From assembly GCA_030431485.1 (NCBI GenBank), contig JAUIIR010000049.1, positions 1 through 33,364 of the forward strand: a stretch of DNA of 33,364 nucleotides, in the 5' to 3' direction. The stretch comes from Alphaproteobacteria bacterium. Its GTDB lineage: Bacteria > Pseudomonadota > Alphaproteobacteria > Rhodobacterales > Rhodobacteraceae. Each line of letters starts with the position of its first letter. Position 1 is the first letter of the stretch. The translations under genes were made by a program, and so were the position numbers. The notes under the pieces were generated by a model. It did not search any database. It was not told where the DNA came from and saw only the letters and a program-made list of their open reading frames with translations. Shown here piece by piece: positions 25,190 to 33,364 of this stretch.

Positions 25190-26328
25190 TATTGACGGTA
25201 AACGATAAACCCACCGGTCTCCTGGTAGGTGACGTCGCTGTCATGCCGTGGGTCGTCGCCCTCCATGACAAGCACACCGACAATCTCATCGGCACCTTCA
25301 CCCGACATGATGGCGTAGTAGGTACCTTCGCCGCTTTCGATCGTTTCGCCGTTATCAAAGACCGCGAGTTCAAACACGTCCGCCGCGATTTCGCCGTTCG
25401 AGTCTGCATCGTCTGGCGAGATCACCGGGCGGATTGTCGGCAAAACCGGGTTTCCGTCGGCATCTGTGTCGGTCAAGAGTGAGCGTACATCGTCTTCTGC
25501 TTCGTCGCCGCGGCCAAGCGCGTCGAGGTACTGTCGGGTGACTTCGATGCCGTTGATATCATAGAGACGGCGGTTGCGGACAAAGAGCGCGACACCGCGA
25601 TTGCCCTCGTTGAAGTCTTTGAAGTCGACAATCATTTCTGCGTCGCCTTGAACATATTCGAGACCGCCGGCACCGCGGAAAACGCGGATGCCCGCGTAGT
25701 CACCGGTATAAATGGCGTCGCCGTCCTCGGGCAGAACAAGGCTGACCTCGTTGCCGTCATCGTCAAAGCCGTTGCGCTGATAGACAAATCCGCCAAAGCC
25801 GTAATCGACATATGACCCGGAGCGGACAATTGCGAATTCGGTTTCGCCATTGGTGCTGCGGCCATAAATGGCACGGTAGGTAAAGGTGCGCAGCGTGGTG
25901 CCGGTTACCGGGTCTTCGGTACTTTCGGCGCCTTCATACACCGCAAATTCGCCGAGTTGCGCCACGCCGGTTACGGGATCCCCGCGGGTGTAAACGTTGT
26001 TCCCGTCGAAGGCGATGTTGTCCACGAAGAACTCGTCTTGGCCTTCATCGTTCAGGTAGCGGATATTCGTGGCGTAGCCACCGCCGCTTTCCTCGTCGCG
26101 TTCTTCGCGACGCACGATTTGCGAATTCGGTGTGGGATTAGATGTGCCGGGGGGCAGGCTGGGTGTGCCGCGGTCGCTGGTGATGGGCTGTTCATCGCCA
26201 TCTCCGTCGGTGCCGCCATCGCCACCGGTCCCGTCTCCGCCGGTTGGTGTCTGCAGGACGTCTCCACCGCCGCTGTCACAGGCGGCTACAAAGCCCAAAC
26301 ACAGGATAAGAAAGAGAATGCGCGTCAT
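25189..26328 (-). CDS. Candidate surface-exposed lipoprotein, likely Slam client
   Basis: A 379-residue lipoprotein. The signal MTRILFLILCLGFVAAC has its lipobox Cys at residue 17, followed by Asp and Ser. A low-complexity Gly/Asp/Pro-rich tether runs to about residue 70 (TGGDGTGGDGGTDGDGDEQ, TPSLPPGTSNPTPNSQ), long enough to hold a folded domain off the membrane. The remainder is rich in short beta-strands (FTYRAIYGRSTNGETEFAIV, YVDYGFGGFVYQRNGF) and ends EGGD-type turns then TGGFIVYRQ, reminiscent of the beta-barrel end of TbpB-like Slam clients. I do not recognise its ligand. The ATG at 26328 is chosen for the signal peptide. It lies directly upstream of the Slam gene. Confidence 0.75.
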   Translation of the reverse strand: MTRILFLILCLGFVAACDSGGGDVLQTPTGGDGTGGDGGTDGDGDEQPITSDRGTPSLPPGTSNPTPNSQIVRREERDEESGGGYATNIRYLNDEGQDEFFVDNIAFDGNNVYTRGDPVTGVAQLGEFAVYEGAESTEDPVTGTTLRTFTYRAIYGRSTNGETEFAIVRSGSYVDYGFGGFVYQRNGFDDDGNEVSLVLPEDGDAIYTGDYAGIRVFRGAGGLEYVQGDAEMIVDFKDFNEGNRGVALFVRNRRLYDINGIEVTRQYLDALGRGDEAEDDVRSLLTDTDADGNPVLPTIRPVISPDDADSNGEIAADVFELAVFDNGETIESGEGTYYAIMSGEGADEIVGVLVMEGDDPRHDSDVTYQETGGFIVYRQ

Positions 26329-26542
26329 GGAAGTACTGCCCCGGATTGTTTTGGTCTTGTTCACGACCACTCGAAGACGAAAATCCGGCAGCTTGTTTTG
26401 AAAGTCAACGCAAAGCGCTGTGGCACCTGTGAAAAACCCTGCAACTGCGGCCTCGATGCATGACACCATCCTTGGTGGTTTCTACCTGTAGAACCCCGAT
26501 ATATAGTTGGCGCCGACTCATCCTAGTGGGAAAGGATTCGCC

Positions 26543-27460
26543 ATGCCCCTGTCGCCGGAACAAGAGGCCGAAATCACCGAACAGCGCAGTGCGCCGAAAG
26601 AGACGCTGCGCGCGGTCAGCGACGGTATGGAGCGCCATCTTTACACTGCATACCCGGTTTTGGATCACGGGTTCATCCGCGTTGTGGATTATATGGGCGA
26701 TGACGCCGCAATCTGTCAGGCGGCGCGTGTGTCATATGGCAAGGGGACGAAATCCGTACAGAACGATGAGGGGCTGATCCGGTATCTGATGCGGCACTGG
26801 CATTCGACGCCATTCGAGATGTGCGAGATCAAACTGCACGTCAAACTGCCGGTCTTCGTTGCGCGGCAATGGATCCGGCATCGGACCGCGAACGTAAATG
26901 AATACTCGGCCCGCTATTCGATCCTTGACCGGGAATTCTATATTCCCGCGCCCGAACACCTTGCCGCGCAGTCGGTGGTGAACAATCAGGGGCGTGGAGA
27001 GGCCTTGGAAGGTGAGGAAGCGGATCGCGTGCTGCGCTACCTGCGCGATGACGCGATGCGTTGCTATGATCACTACGAAGAGATGATCAGCCAGGACGGC
27101 CAGCAGGGACTTGCGCGTGAACTGGCGCGGATGAACCTGCCAGCAAATGTCTACACGCAATGGTACTGGAAGGTGGATCTGCACAACCTGCTTCACTTCC
27201 TGCGGCTGCGCGCGGATTCGCATGCGCAGTACGAAATTCGGGTCTACGCCGAAGAAATGTGCAAAGTTGTGGCCGACTGGGTGCCGTTTGCCTTTCGCGC
27301 GTTCGAAGATTACCGGATGGGCGGCGCGACATTGTCCTCGACTGCTTTGGACTGTGTCCGGCGGATGCTAAAAGGCGAGACGGTGACGCAGGAAACCTCT
27401 GGCATGTCCAAAGGCGAATGGCGTGAGTTTGAAGGGGTCTTGAACGATCCAGCGTCATAA
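26543..27460 (+). CDS. thyX: Flavin-dependent thymidylate synthase
   Basis: A 305-residue ThyX, which methylates dUMP to dTMP using methylene-tetrahydrofolate and FAD/NADPH and is unrelated to ThyA. The ThyX signature [15 protein letters not shown] is at residues 112-126 (RHRx7S: Arg112, His113, Arg114, with Ser122 seven residues after it). [19 protein letters not shown] precedes it, and [20 protein letters not shown] lies in the C-terminal half. The ATG at 26543 has GGGAAAGGA upstream and is preferred over one at 26507. The gene is divergent from the lipoprotein operon and 60 bp upstream of the NnrU gene. Confidence 0.96.
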   Translation: MPLSPEQEAEITEQRSAPKETLRAVSDGMERHLYTAYPVLDHGFIRVVDYMGDDAAICQAARVSYGKGTKSVQNDEGLIRYLMRHWHSTPFEMCEIKLHVKLPVFVARQWIRHRTANVNEYSARYSILDREFYIPAPEHLAAQSVVNNQGRGEALEGEEADRVLRYLRDDAMRCYDHYEEMISQDGQQGLARELARMNLPANVYTQWYWKVDLHNLLHFLRLRADSHAQYEIRVYAEEMCKVVADWVPFAFRAFEDYRMGGATLSSTALDCVRRMLKGETVTQETSGMSKGEWREFEGVLNDPAS

Positions 27461-27520
27461 TAGTAAGCGCCTGTTGCGAGGTCTGAGGTCGAGCTGAGCG
27501 AAGTGATCTGAAGGCGCATC

Positions 27521-28189
27521 ATGGGTTGGGTTGAATTCATCGTTGCCTTTGCGGCGTTCTTTCTGACCCATTCGGTGCCCATCCGTCCCCCGATCAAACC
27601 GTGGCTGGTGGCACAGCTGGGCCCGGCCGGGTTTGGGTTTGCCTATTCGGCCTTGTCGCTTGGTGTCCTTGCATGGTTGATCGGGGCCGCTCGCCGGGCG
27701 CCGCAAGTACCGCTTTGGTCCTGGGCGCCTTGGCAGGGCTATCTCGCCCTTGCGGTGATGCTGGTGGTCTGTTTGATCCTTGCTCTCTCGATCGCGCGTC
27801 CCAATCCGTTTTCTTTTGGCGGCGCGCACAATGATCGGTTTGATCCGGCGCGGCCGGGAACCATTCGGTTGACGCGTCATCCTTTGCTTCTATCGCTGGC
27901 GCTCTGGGCTGGTGTGCATATGCTTGCCAACGGGGACTTGGCGCATGTCCTCCTGTTTGGGGCCTTTGCCGGGTTTGCAGCGGCGGGGATGCGCGTGATC
28001 GACAGGCGGAAGCAGCGTGAGATGCCCGGGGTCTGGCACAGGTTGGAGGCCGGTCGAAAGCATGGAGCGTGGCTGCCGCGCCGCGAGGACAGGGCGCAGG
28101 TCGCCTTGCGTTTGGCGTTGGCGGCAGGTCTCTACACGGCGCTTTTGTTGGCACATCCTTGGCTTTTCGGTGTCAATCCAATTCCCTGA
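27521..28189 (+). CDS. NnrU-family membrane protein
   Basis: A 222-residue integral membrane protein starting MGWVEFIVAFAAFFLTHSVP, typical of the NnrU family, with about six hydrophobic segments. The central DPARPGTIRLTRHPLLLSLA is the region shared with isoprenylcysteine-methyltransferase-like membrane proteins. NnrU was named for a role near nitric oxide/nitrite reduction genes in Rhodobacter, but many homologues occur outside denitrification clusters, as here, so the precise function is uncertain. It follows thyX in the same direction. Confidence 0.82.
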   Translation: MGWVEFIVAFAAFFLTHSVPIRPPIKPWLVAQLGPAGFGFAYSALSLGVLAWLIGAARRAPQVPLWSWAPWQGYLALAVMLVVCLILALSIARPNPFSFGGAHNDRFDPARPGTIRLTRHPLLLSLALWAGVHMLANGDLAHVLLFGAFAGFAAAGMRVIDRRKQREMPGVWHRLEAGRKHGAWLPRREDRAQVALRLALAAGLYTALLLAHPWLFGVNPIP

Positions 28190-28208
28190 CACCGGCTGCC
28201 TGGGTACA

Positions 28209-29420
28209 CTATTGGGGCTCGGTGGCCGTGACGCGGACGCCGTCAACCACCGCATCGCCGGGATGCACGATGACGCTGTCTTCGTCGGACAGACCTGAGA
28301 GAATTTCCACCATCCGGTTATTGCGCGCGCCCGTTTCGACGCGCACCTGTTGGGCCAAGCCGTTGTCGATCTTGAACAGTGCCCAGTTTGCGCCAACGCG
28401 AAACAACGCTCCCAGTGGCACTTGAAGCGTGTCTTCGGTTTCCCACATGACGACGGATAACCGCGCCGCGTATCCGTTTCCCAAACCGGCGCGGTCTTCA
28501 GGCGGCGAGACGATGTCAAAAACCGCTTCGACCCTTTGTTCCTCGATACCCAATGCAGAGATATCGGTGCGCGCAGAAGGGTCAATCCGACGCAGTTTGG
28601 CGTCAAGAGAGTCTGCGCCGCCCCACCGATCGACGATGGCACGGGCCCCTTGAGGTATTTGTACGGCATCCCGCGACAGCGGATCGGCGACGATTTCGAG
28701 GTCGGTCGGGTCTCCGACGGAAAGAAGTGTTTCTCCGGCGAGAACAGGGCGTTCGCTGACGCGGTCAACCGACAGCACCGCGCCATCTGTCGGCGCAAGG
28801 AGTGTTATGCAGCATTCACCATTTCGGGTTGAGGTCACATCCGGCATGATCAGCGCCGCTTGAGTGCGCTCCAACGTGCTTTGCGCCATCTCGCGCGCAG
28901 ATTGCGCCGCATCCCGTGCGGATTTTCGAACATTCAGGATTTGTGCAGCGTCCTCAAGCCGAACAAGCGAGGCCACACCGCGTTCGACGAGTTCCTGAGC
29001 CCGGTCGAACTGGCTTTGTGCATAGCTCACCTCTTCTTCGGCCTGTGTCAGACGGCTGTCGGCCACGGCCAATGCGGCTTGGGCTTCGTGAACGGCGGCT
29101 TCGGCCTGCTGACGGCTGCGCGCATCAAGCAGGCTTGGGGCGACGGGTTCGACAATGGCAACCACCGTTTCCCCCTTGCGGACAGGGTCGCCAACGCGCA
29201 CGGGTGAGCGTTTTGCTGTCCCTGTGATCGGTGCGGACACCTCGAAGATTTCGCGAATTCGGGTGGTGCCGTCGATGTCGAGTGTGACCGTCATTGGACC
29301 ACGGGAGACCTGCGCCACCTCGACCATCACCGGTACGGGCCGTAACGCGGTCCACAAGAGACCGCCGATGATGACAACGGCAAAGCTGAGGATCAGGGCA
29401 AGGCGTGTTCGTCTGTGCAT
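28209..29420 (-). CDS. HlyD/MFP-type periplasmic adaptor of an ABC exporter
   Basis: A 403-residue membrane-fusion protein. An N-terminal membrane anchor lies at residues 7-26. A split lipoyl/barrel-sandwich domain (SAPITGTAKRSPVRVGDPVRKGE near 63-85, and LLAPTDGAVLSVDRVSERPV) flanks an Ala/Gln/Glu-rich helical hairpin (about 95-190). A C-terminal beta domain follows (LQVPLGALFRVGANWALFKI). It bridges inner-membrane ABC permeases to the periplasm or an outer-membrane factor. It starts 3 bp after the FtsX-type permease gene and is the last gene of the operon. No outer-membrane channel gene is present in the window. Confidence 0.9.
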   Translation of the reverse strand: MHRRTRLALILSFAVVIIGGLLWTALRPVPVMVEVAQVSRGPMTVTLDIDGTTRIREIFEVSAPITGTAKRSPVRVGDPVRKGETVVAIVEPVAPSLLDARSRQQAEAAVHEAQAALAVADSRLTQAEEEVSYAQSQFDRAQELVERGVASLVRLEDAAQILNVRKSARDAAQSAREMAQSTLERTQAALIMPDVTSTRNGECCITLLAPTDGAVLSVDRVSERPVLAGETLLSVGDPTDLEIVADPLSRDAVQIPQGARAIVDRWGGADSLDAKLRRIDPSARTDISALGIEEQRVEAVFDIVSPPEDRAGLGNGYAARLSVVMWETEDTLQVPLGALFRVGANWALFKIDNGLAQQVRVETGARNNRMVEILSGLSDEDSVIVHPGDAVVDGVRVTATEPQ

Positions 29421-29423
29421 GTC

Positions 29424-31787
29424 TTATTCCCGTGTTTTCAAAACGGCGATGAGATCGGCCTTGTCCAGACGTCGGCGGACAAGAAGCGCAGCGGCGGTGA
29501 CAGCGGCAAGTGTCACAAGGCTTGCGCTGGCGAAGTTCTGTGGTGTCAGGACAAGGGGTATGCGGTACAGGTCACTATCAAAGCCCGCCATCATCGCCCA
29601 AGCGATCCATGCACCGATCAGCCATCCGATCGGTTGGGCCATCACTGCAAGAAGCGCGGTTTCGCCAAGCAGAATGGTCGAGACTTCAGCCCGGGTGAAG
29701 CCCAGAATGCGCAGGCTCGCCAGTTCACGGGCCCGCTCTGACAATTGGATGCGTGCGCCGTTATAGGCCACTCCGATGGTGATCAAAACCGAGATGGTCA
29801 GGAAGAGGACAGTGTTGATCCGGACGTTTTCGCTGATCGTGTCCTGAAAGCTTTTGCGAACATCCGTCAGCATCACAGAGGTTGCGAGCGCTGGCATGGT
29901 CTTGAGAGCAGATTGCAGGTCCGGCAACGCGTTGGCGTCTATCCAGAGGTTGAGCGATGTCACGCGCGGTGCCTCACCCAGATGCGCCGCCAAGGAGTCG
30001 AGGCGCATGTATGCGCCTATGCCTATGTATTGTTGAGTGACGGCGGCCACGGGCAGGATCATCTCACCTTTGCGCAGTCCTGACAGGGTGACGCGGACCT
30101 GATCACCCGGCTGAACGTCGAGGTGCTCCGCAAGCGTGGCAGACAGCAGAACACCTTTCTCCGGCAATGCGATTGGCTGCTCGTCAACGTTCAGAGTGCG
30201 CGCCAGATCGCCGCCGGGTGTTCGGGCGGATATTGCGAGCTTCTTTTCGCGCGGACCGACAGACATGGTGACCGGCAGATCGAATTGCGGCTCAACCGCA
30301 AGAACGCCAGGCAGGTGACGTGCGTCATCCACTGCAGATAAGGGGCGTTCATTTGCGAGGGCAAGCGTGGCGTGCTGGCGGTTTGATTTGAAGAAGGCGG
30401 TGTCGATCACCGCGTCCAGTGAATCCAGCATGAAATTCGAGGCGACCAGTATCGCCACGCCCAGGGACAGGCCCAGCGACGTGAAAGCTGCGCGCAGTGG
30501 CCAGCGTAAAAGTCCGCGCAGAACCATCATTGCGGTTTGCGGCAGTCGCAGCCAGTCCGAGATGGCGTCCAGAGCGCCGCGCCGAAAGGCGGGTGGGGCG
30601 GGGGGTGACATAGCGACAGCTGGCGCAAGCGCTGCTGCTGCCCAAGCGGCGCGCAACGCGCCGATGCCCGCCGAGGCAAGGCCAATCAGACCGGCAATGG
30701 CATAGACGTCGATCGCATGGGGTTGCACCAGCCACGGAAAGTCGAAGAACTTGGCATAGAGATGTGACATGCCCGAGGACAACCACGCGCCCGCGGCCCA
30801 TCCAAGACACACGCCGAGTGCGGCGACCAGAGTTGCCAGCATCAGATAGTGCATCGCGATTTCGCTGTCCCGGTATCCTAGCGCTTTCAGCAGCCCGATT
30901 TCCGACCGTTCTAGCGTTACAATCCGGCCAAGCACCATGTTGACCAGAAAGGCGGTCACTCCGAACAGAATGGGTGGCAGCACAGCCGACATGTTGCGCA
31001 ACTGATCCAATTCGGCCTGCATGAAGGCGTGGCTCATTTGCAGGTCGCGCTCATGTGCGCCGACACCGCCCCACGGCGTAAGCAAGCGATCAATTTCGTC
31101 GATGACGGCCTGCCTGTGGGCGTCACGCCGCAGTTTGACCGTCAGATCGTTAAACGCTCCTGACATGCCAAACACACCGGCGGTGGCAGTGTGCGGCATC
31201 CAGATGATGGCATAGCCGGAATCGTCCGGCATCAGACCGCCGGGCGGTAGCGTGTAAATGAATTCCGGAGAGCGGACCGTACCTGTGATGGTCAGGTTCA
31301 AGCGCTTGCCATCGGCGATGGCCGCAAACCGGTCGCCGGGGTGAAAGCCATTGGCTGCCGCGAACCGTTCAGTGACCACGACCTCATTTCTTGCGGTGTC
31401 GCTTGGGAACCGTCCGGATACGAGAAGTGGCACATTCAGTGTCGGCCCGGTGTCGGGCAGTGAAATGATACGACCTGCCGCCGGTGCGCTGCGGTCCGCA
31501 AGATCAAGGACCACGGACCCGACCACGCGGGCTTCAGCGGCCTGAACGCCGTCAATCGCCTCGACATCGAGGAGCAGCGATACCGGAGCGCGACGCGCAC
31601 TGGCAAAGACATGCGCGAAGTGCTGGCGATTGTAATAATCCTCCAATGTGGCATCCAGCGCGCGGACCATGCCCAAACCGGTCAGGAAGATCGCAACGCC
31701 GCAGGCCAGAACCAGCGAGATCGCAAGCGCTTGCGCCTTCAAACGCCACACATCACGCAGCAGCTTTCGGTCCAGAGCGTGCAGCAT
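29424..31787 (-). CDS. ABC transporter permease, long FtsX/MacB-type with two FtsX domains
   Basis: A 787-residue permease. An N-terminal membrane segment (LAISLVLACGVAIFLTGLGM) is followed by a periplasmic domain, then hydrophobic segments of a first FtsX domain (ILFGVTAFLVNMVLGRIVTL). A second unit repeats this plan (LRAAFTSLGLSLGVAILVAS) and ends in a second FtsX domain (NTVLFLTISVLITIGVAYNG, RARELASLRILGFTRAEVST). This duplicated layout is known for DevC/MacB-like and lipid or peptide exporters. I chose the ATG at 31787, whose A overlaps the upstream ATPase stop (TGATG), rather than an upstream TTG. The substrate is unknown. Confidence 0.9.
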   Translation of the reverse strand: MLHALDRKLLRDVWRLKAQALAISLVLACGVAIFLTGLGMVRALDATLEDYYNRQHFAHVFASARRAPVSLLLDVEAIDGVQAAEARVVGSVVLDLADRSAPAAGRIISLPDTGPTLNVPLLVSGRFPSDTARNEVVVTERFAAANGFHPGDRFAAIADGKRLNLTITGTVRSPEFIYTLPPGGLMPDDSGYAIIWMPHTATAGVFGMSGAFNDLTVKLRRDAHRQAVIDEIDRLLTPWGGVGAHERDLQMSHAFMQAELDQLRNMSAVLPPILFGVTAFLVNMVLGRIVTLERSEIGLLKALGYRDSEIAMHYLMLATLVAALGVCLGWAAGAWLSSGMSHLYAKFFDFPWLVQPHAIDVYAIAGLIGLASAGIGALRAAWAAAALAPAVAMSPPAPPAFRRGALDAISDWLRLPQTAMMVLRGLLRWPLRAAFTSLGLSLGVAILVASNFMLDSLDAVIDTAFFKSNRQHATLALANERPLSAVDDARHLPGVLAVEPQFDLPVTMSVGPREKKLAISARTPGGDLARTLNVDEQPIALPEKGVLLSATLAEHLDVQPGDQVRVTLSGLRKGEMILPVAAVTQQYIGIGAYMRLDSLAAHLGEAPRVTSLNLWIDANALPDLQSALKTMPALATSVMLTDVRKSFQDTISENVRINTVLFLTISVLITIGVAYNGARIQLSERARELASLRILGFTRAEVSTILLGETALLAVMAQPIGWLIGAWIAWAMMAGFDSDLYRIPLVLTPQNFASASLVTLAAVTAAALLVRRRLDKADLIAVLKTRE

Positions 31788-32518
31788 CACCAAGTGACCT
31801 CATGCGCGCGGATGCGTGTTTTGTTCTCTTTAATCTCAACGACACGGCCATCCTGAAACCGGATCACACGGTGTGCCATTTTGCGAATGCCAGCATTGTG
31901 GGTGATGACCAGCGTGGTCGTGCCAAAGCGCGTATTCACATCTTCCAACGCTGCAAGGACGGCGGTTCCGGTCCTGCTGTCCAGCGCACCTGTAGGCTCG
32001 TCACACAAAAGAACGCCGGGGCGTTTTGCGATGGCGCGGGCAATGGCGACGCGCTGCTGCTCACCGCCTGACATCTGGGCCGGAAAATGATCCTGCCGGT
32101 CTTGCAGGCCAACGAGGGCCAAAGCGTCTTCCGGGCGCATCGGGTCCGGAGCAACATCTGTCACGAGTGCCACGTTTTCGCGTGCGGTCAGGCTGGCGAC
32201 AAGATTGTAGAACTGAAACACAAAACCAACGTTGTCGCGGCGATACCGCGTCAGTTGGCGGTCCGTCATGGCTGTCAGGTCCTGATCGCGAAACCATGCC
32301 TGTCCCGAGCTTGCATGATCCAGCCCTCCAAGGATGTTGAGAAGTGTGGATTTGCCGCTGCCAGAGGGGCCGAGGAGGACCACCAGTTCACCTTCGGGCA
32401 GGTCAAGGTCCACACCGTCCAGCGCGCGCACCTCAGCGGTCCCACGACCTCCGTAGATCTTGGTGATGCCCCGCGTCCGGAACGCCGGGATGTCTTGTGT
32501 CGCGCGTTTCACTGACAT
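31787..32518 (-). CDS. ABC transporter ATPase (MacB/LolD/DevA type)
   Basis: A 243-residue ATPase powering the adjacent FtsX permease. Walker [10 protein letters not shown] is at residues 50-58, the Q-loop Gln102 in VFQFYNL, the signature SGGEQQR at 150-156, Walker B VLLCDEP ending near 175 and the switch His207. The linker before Walker A ([20 protein letters not shown]) is typical of the LolD/MacB subfamily. The frame is open to 32563; the ATG at 32518 is a choice with moderate certainty. Its stop overlaps the permease start by one base. Confidence 0.94.
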   Translation of the reverse strand: MSVKRATQDIPAFRTRGITKIYGGRGTAEVRALDGVDLDLPEGELVVLLGPSGSGKSTLLNILGGLDHASSGQAWFRDQDLTAMTDRQLTRYRRDNVGFVFQFYNLVASLTARENVALVTDVAPDPMRPEDALALVGLQDRQDHFPAQMSGGEQQRVAIARAIAKRPGVLLCDEPTGALDSRTGTAVLAALEDVNTRFGTTTLVITHNAGIRKMAHRVIRFQDGRVVEIKENKTRIRAHEVTW

Positions 32519-32633
32519 GCCGTGCCTGACTGTTCTTCTTTGGAACCCTGTCACAGGAGCCATTCAAAGAGCTTTGACATCCATCAAACTGCCACAGGTT
32601 TTGAGGCGCTACTTTCAAAAGCGCGACATGTTT

Positions 32634-33269
32634 TTAAGTGCGTGTGTGGCGCGCCAGAAAACGTGCCATTTCCCGCTCGTTGGGGCGCTTTCCTGTGAAG
32701 GTCATTACGTAGTCCGGAATGCGGGTCAGTCGTTCGGACATGTCTTCTTGTACCTGCATGGAGATATAGCCGATCTGCGTGAGATAGACTGTGCGGGCGC
32801 GGACATCGGCTTCGCTTGGGGGATAGTCAAACCGGGCGTACATGCTGCTGATCGCGGCGAGGCGGGCGGCGTCTGCGGCGTGCACGCGGGCAGCAACGAC
32901 GTCGGATTGGTGCGCCCATCCGCGCACCGCCAAATCAAGCCGCGTTTCGAATGCGCCACCATCAAGGAAGATGCTGATTAGGTTCAAGACACCTTCTGCG
33001 ATTGTCTCGGCATAGTCGCTGGTCGCGGCGACGATGCTTCCTGTGTTGGTTTCTTCCCAATCGTCCAGCAGCGCATCGAGCAGCGCGGCGCGGTCCGGAA
33101 AGAACCAGTAGAAACTGGTGCGTGAGAGGCTGAGTCGCGTCGCGAGTGGCTGGATTTTGACGGCATCGAGACCGGATTCAAGAAAGGCTTCCCTGGCGGC
33201 TTGAAGCCAGACTTCTCTGGAGCCGCGCCAGCCCGTTGCTTTTTCATCTTTTTCAATCGCTGCGTCCAT
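32634..33269 (-). CDS. TetR-family regulator, likely of the downstream exporter
   Basis: A 211-residue TetR/AcrR regulator. The N-terminal helix-turn-helix spans about 17-65 (REVWLQAAREAFLESGLDAV, IQPLATRLSLSRTSFYWFFP). The ligand domain follows (DLAVRGWAHQSDVVAARVHA, YISMQVQEDMSERLTRIPDY). I chose the ATG at 33269 since the family core begins right after it; an in-frame start at 33347 would add 26 unusual residues. It lies upstream of and on the same strand as the ATPase-permease-adaptor genes, with a 115-bp gap, so it probably controls them, and may itself sense the exported compound. Confidence 0.88.
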   Translation of the reverse strand: MDAAIEKDEKATGWRGSREVWLQAAREAFLESGLDAVKIQPLATRLSLSRTSFYWFFPDRAALLDALLDDWEETNTGSIVAATSDYAETIAEGVLNLISIFLDGGAFETRLDLAVRGWAHQSDVVAARVHAADAARLAAISSMYARFDYPPSEADVRARTVYLTQIGYISMQVQEDMSERLTRIPDYVMTFTGKRPNEREMARFLARHTRT

Positions 33270-33364
33270 ATGTGAACAGTACTGCTTTCTCCGCGCATCG
33301 GCAAGAAAATCGTCATGAGTGATCAAAAACTTGACGGTTATGAACATTTCTGGAATCGTCCGGG

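Overview
The window looks like chromosomal DNA of a roseobacter-type alphaproteobacterium (Rhodobacterales). It is GC-rich by eye. The ribosomal proteins, RpoA and SecY are of alphaproteobacterial type, and families common in Rhodobacteraceae are present (DUF1194, NnrU-like, LdtR-like regulator, Slam/DUF560). This placement comes from recognising protein sequences; no search was run.

Positions 859-16964 carry most of the S10, spc and alpha ribosomal protein operons in canonical order: rplB-rpsS-rplV-rpsC-rplP, rpmC-rpsQ-rplN-rplX-rplE-rpsN-rpsH-rplF-rplR-rpsE-rpmD, rplO-secY-adk, and rpsM-rpsK-rpoA-rplQ. The order is broken at four places by cargo. (i) Upstream of rplB: the end of an IS5-type element, a cut-off low-GC ORF and a 143-bp palindromic element. 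(ii) Between rplP and rpmC: a CcdAB toxin-antitoxin pair and a 2OG-Fe(II) oxygenase, both on the minus strand. (iii) Between rpmD and rplO: a small secreted-protein gene with an in-frame stop and a papain-like peptidase. (iv) Between adk and rpsM: a lipoprotein gene diverging from a DUF2975 membrane protein/XRE pair. After each break the ribosomal genes restart behind a near-consensus -35/-10 pair with 17-bp spacing. Good intrinsic terminators follow rplP, rpmD and rplQ. I read this as a megaoperon split into separately transcribed blocks.

Positions 17018-17551 hold no convincing gene but contain strong palindromes and dispersed repeats. After that come parE, a conserved hypothetical gene and an aminotransferase (minus strand), then an XRE regulator with sdhE and an LdtR/MarR-type regulator (plus strand), then a DUF1194 protein and glyoxalase I (minus strand).

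The most interesting unit is at 23825-26328. A lipoprotein with a long Gly/Asp-rich tether overlaps by one base a TPR plus beta-barrel protein of the Slam (surface lipoprotein assembly modifier) family. It is a candidate surface-lipoprotein export module with a new substrate. Next come thyX and an NnrU-family gene (plus strand). The window ends with a TetR regulator followed by an ATPase, a long FtsX-type permease and an HlyD-type adaptor, probably one exporter operon reading on the minus strand.
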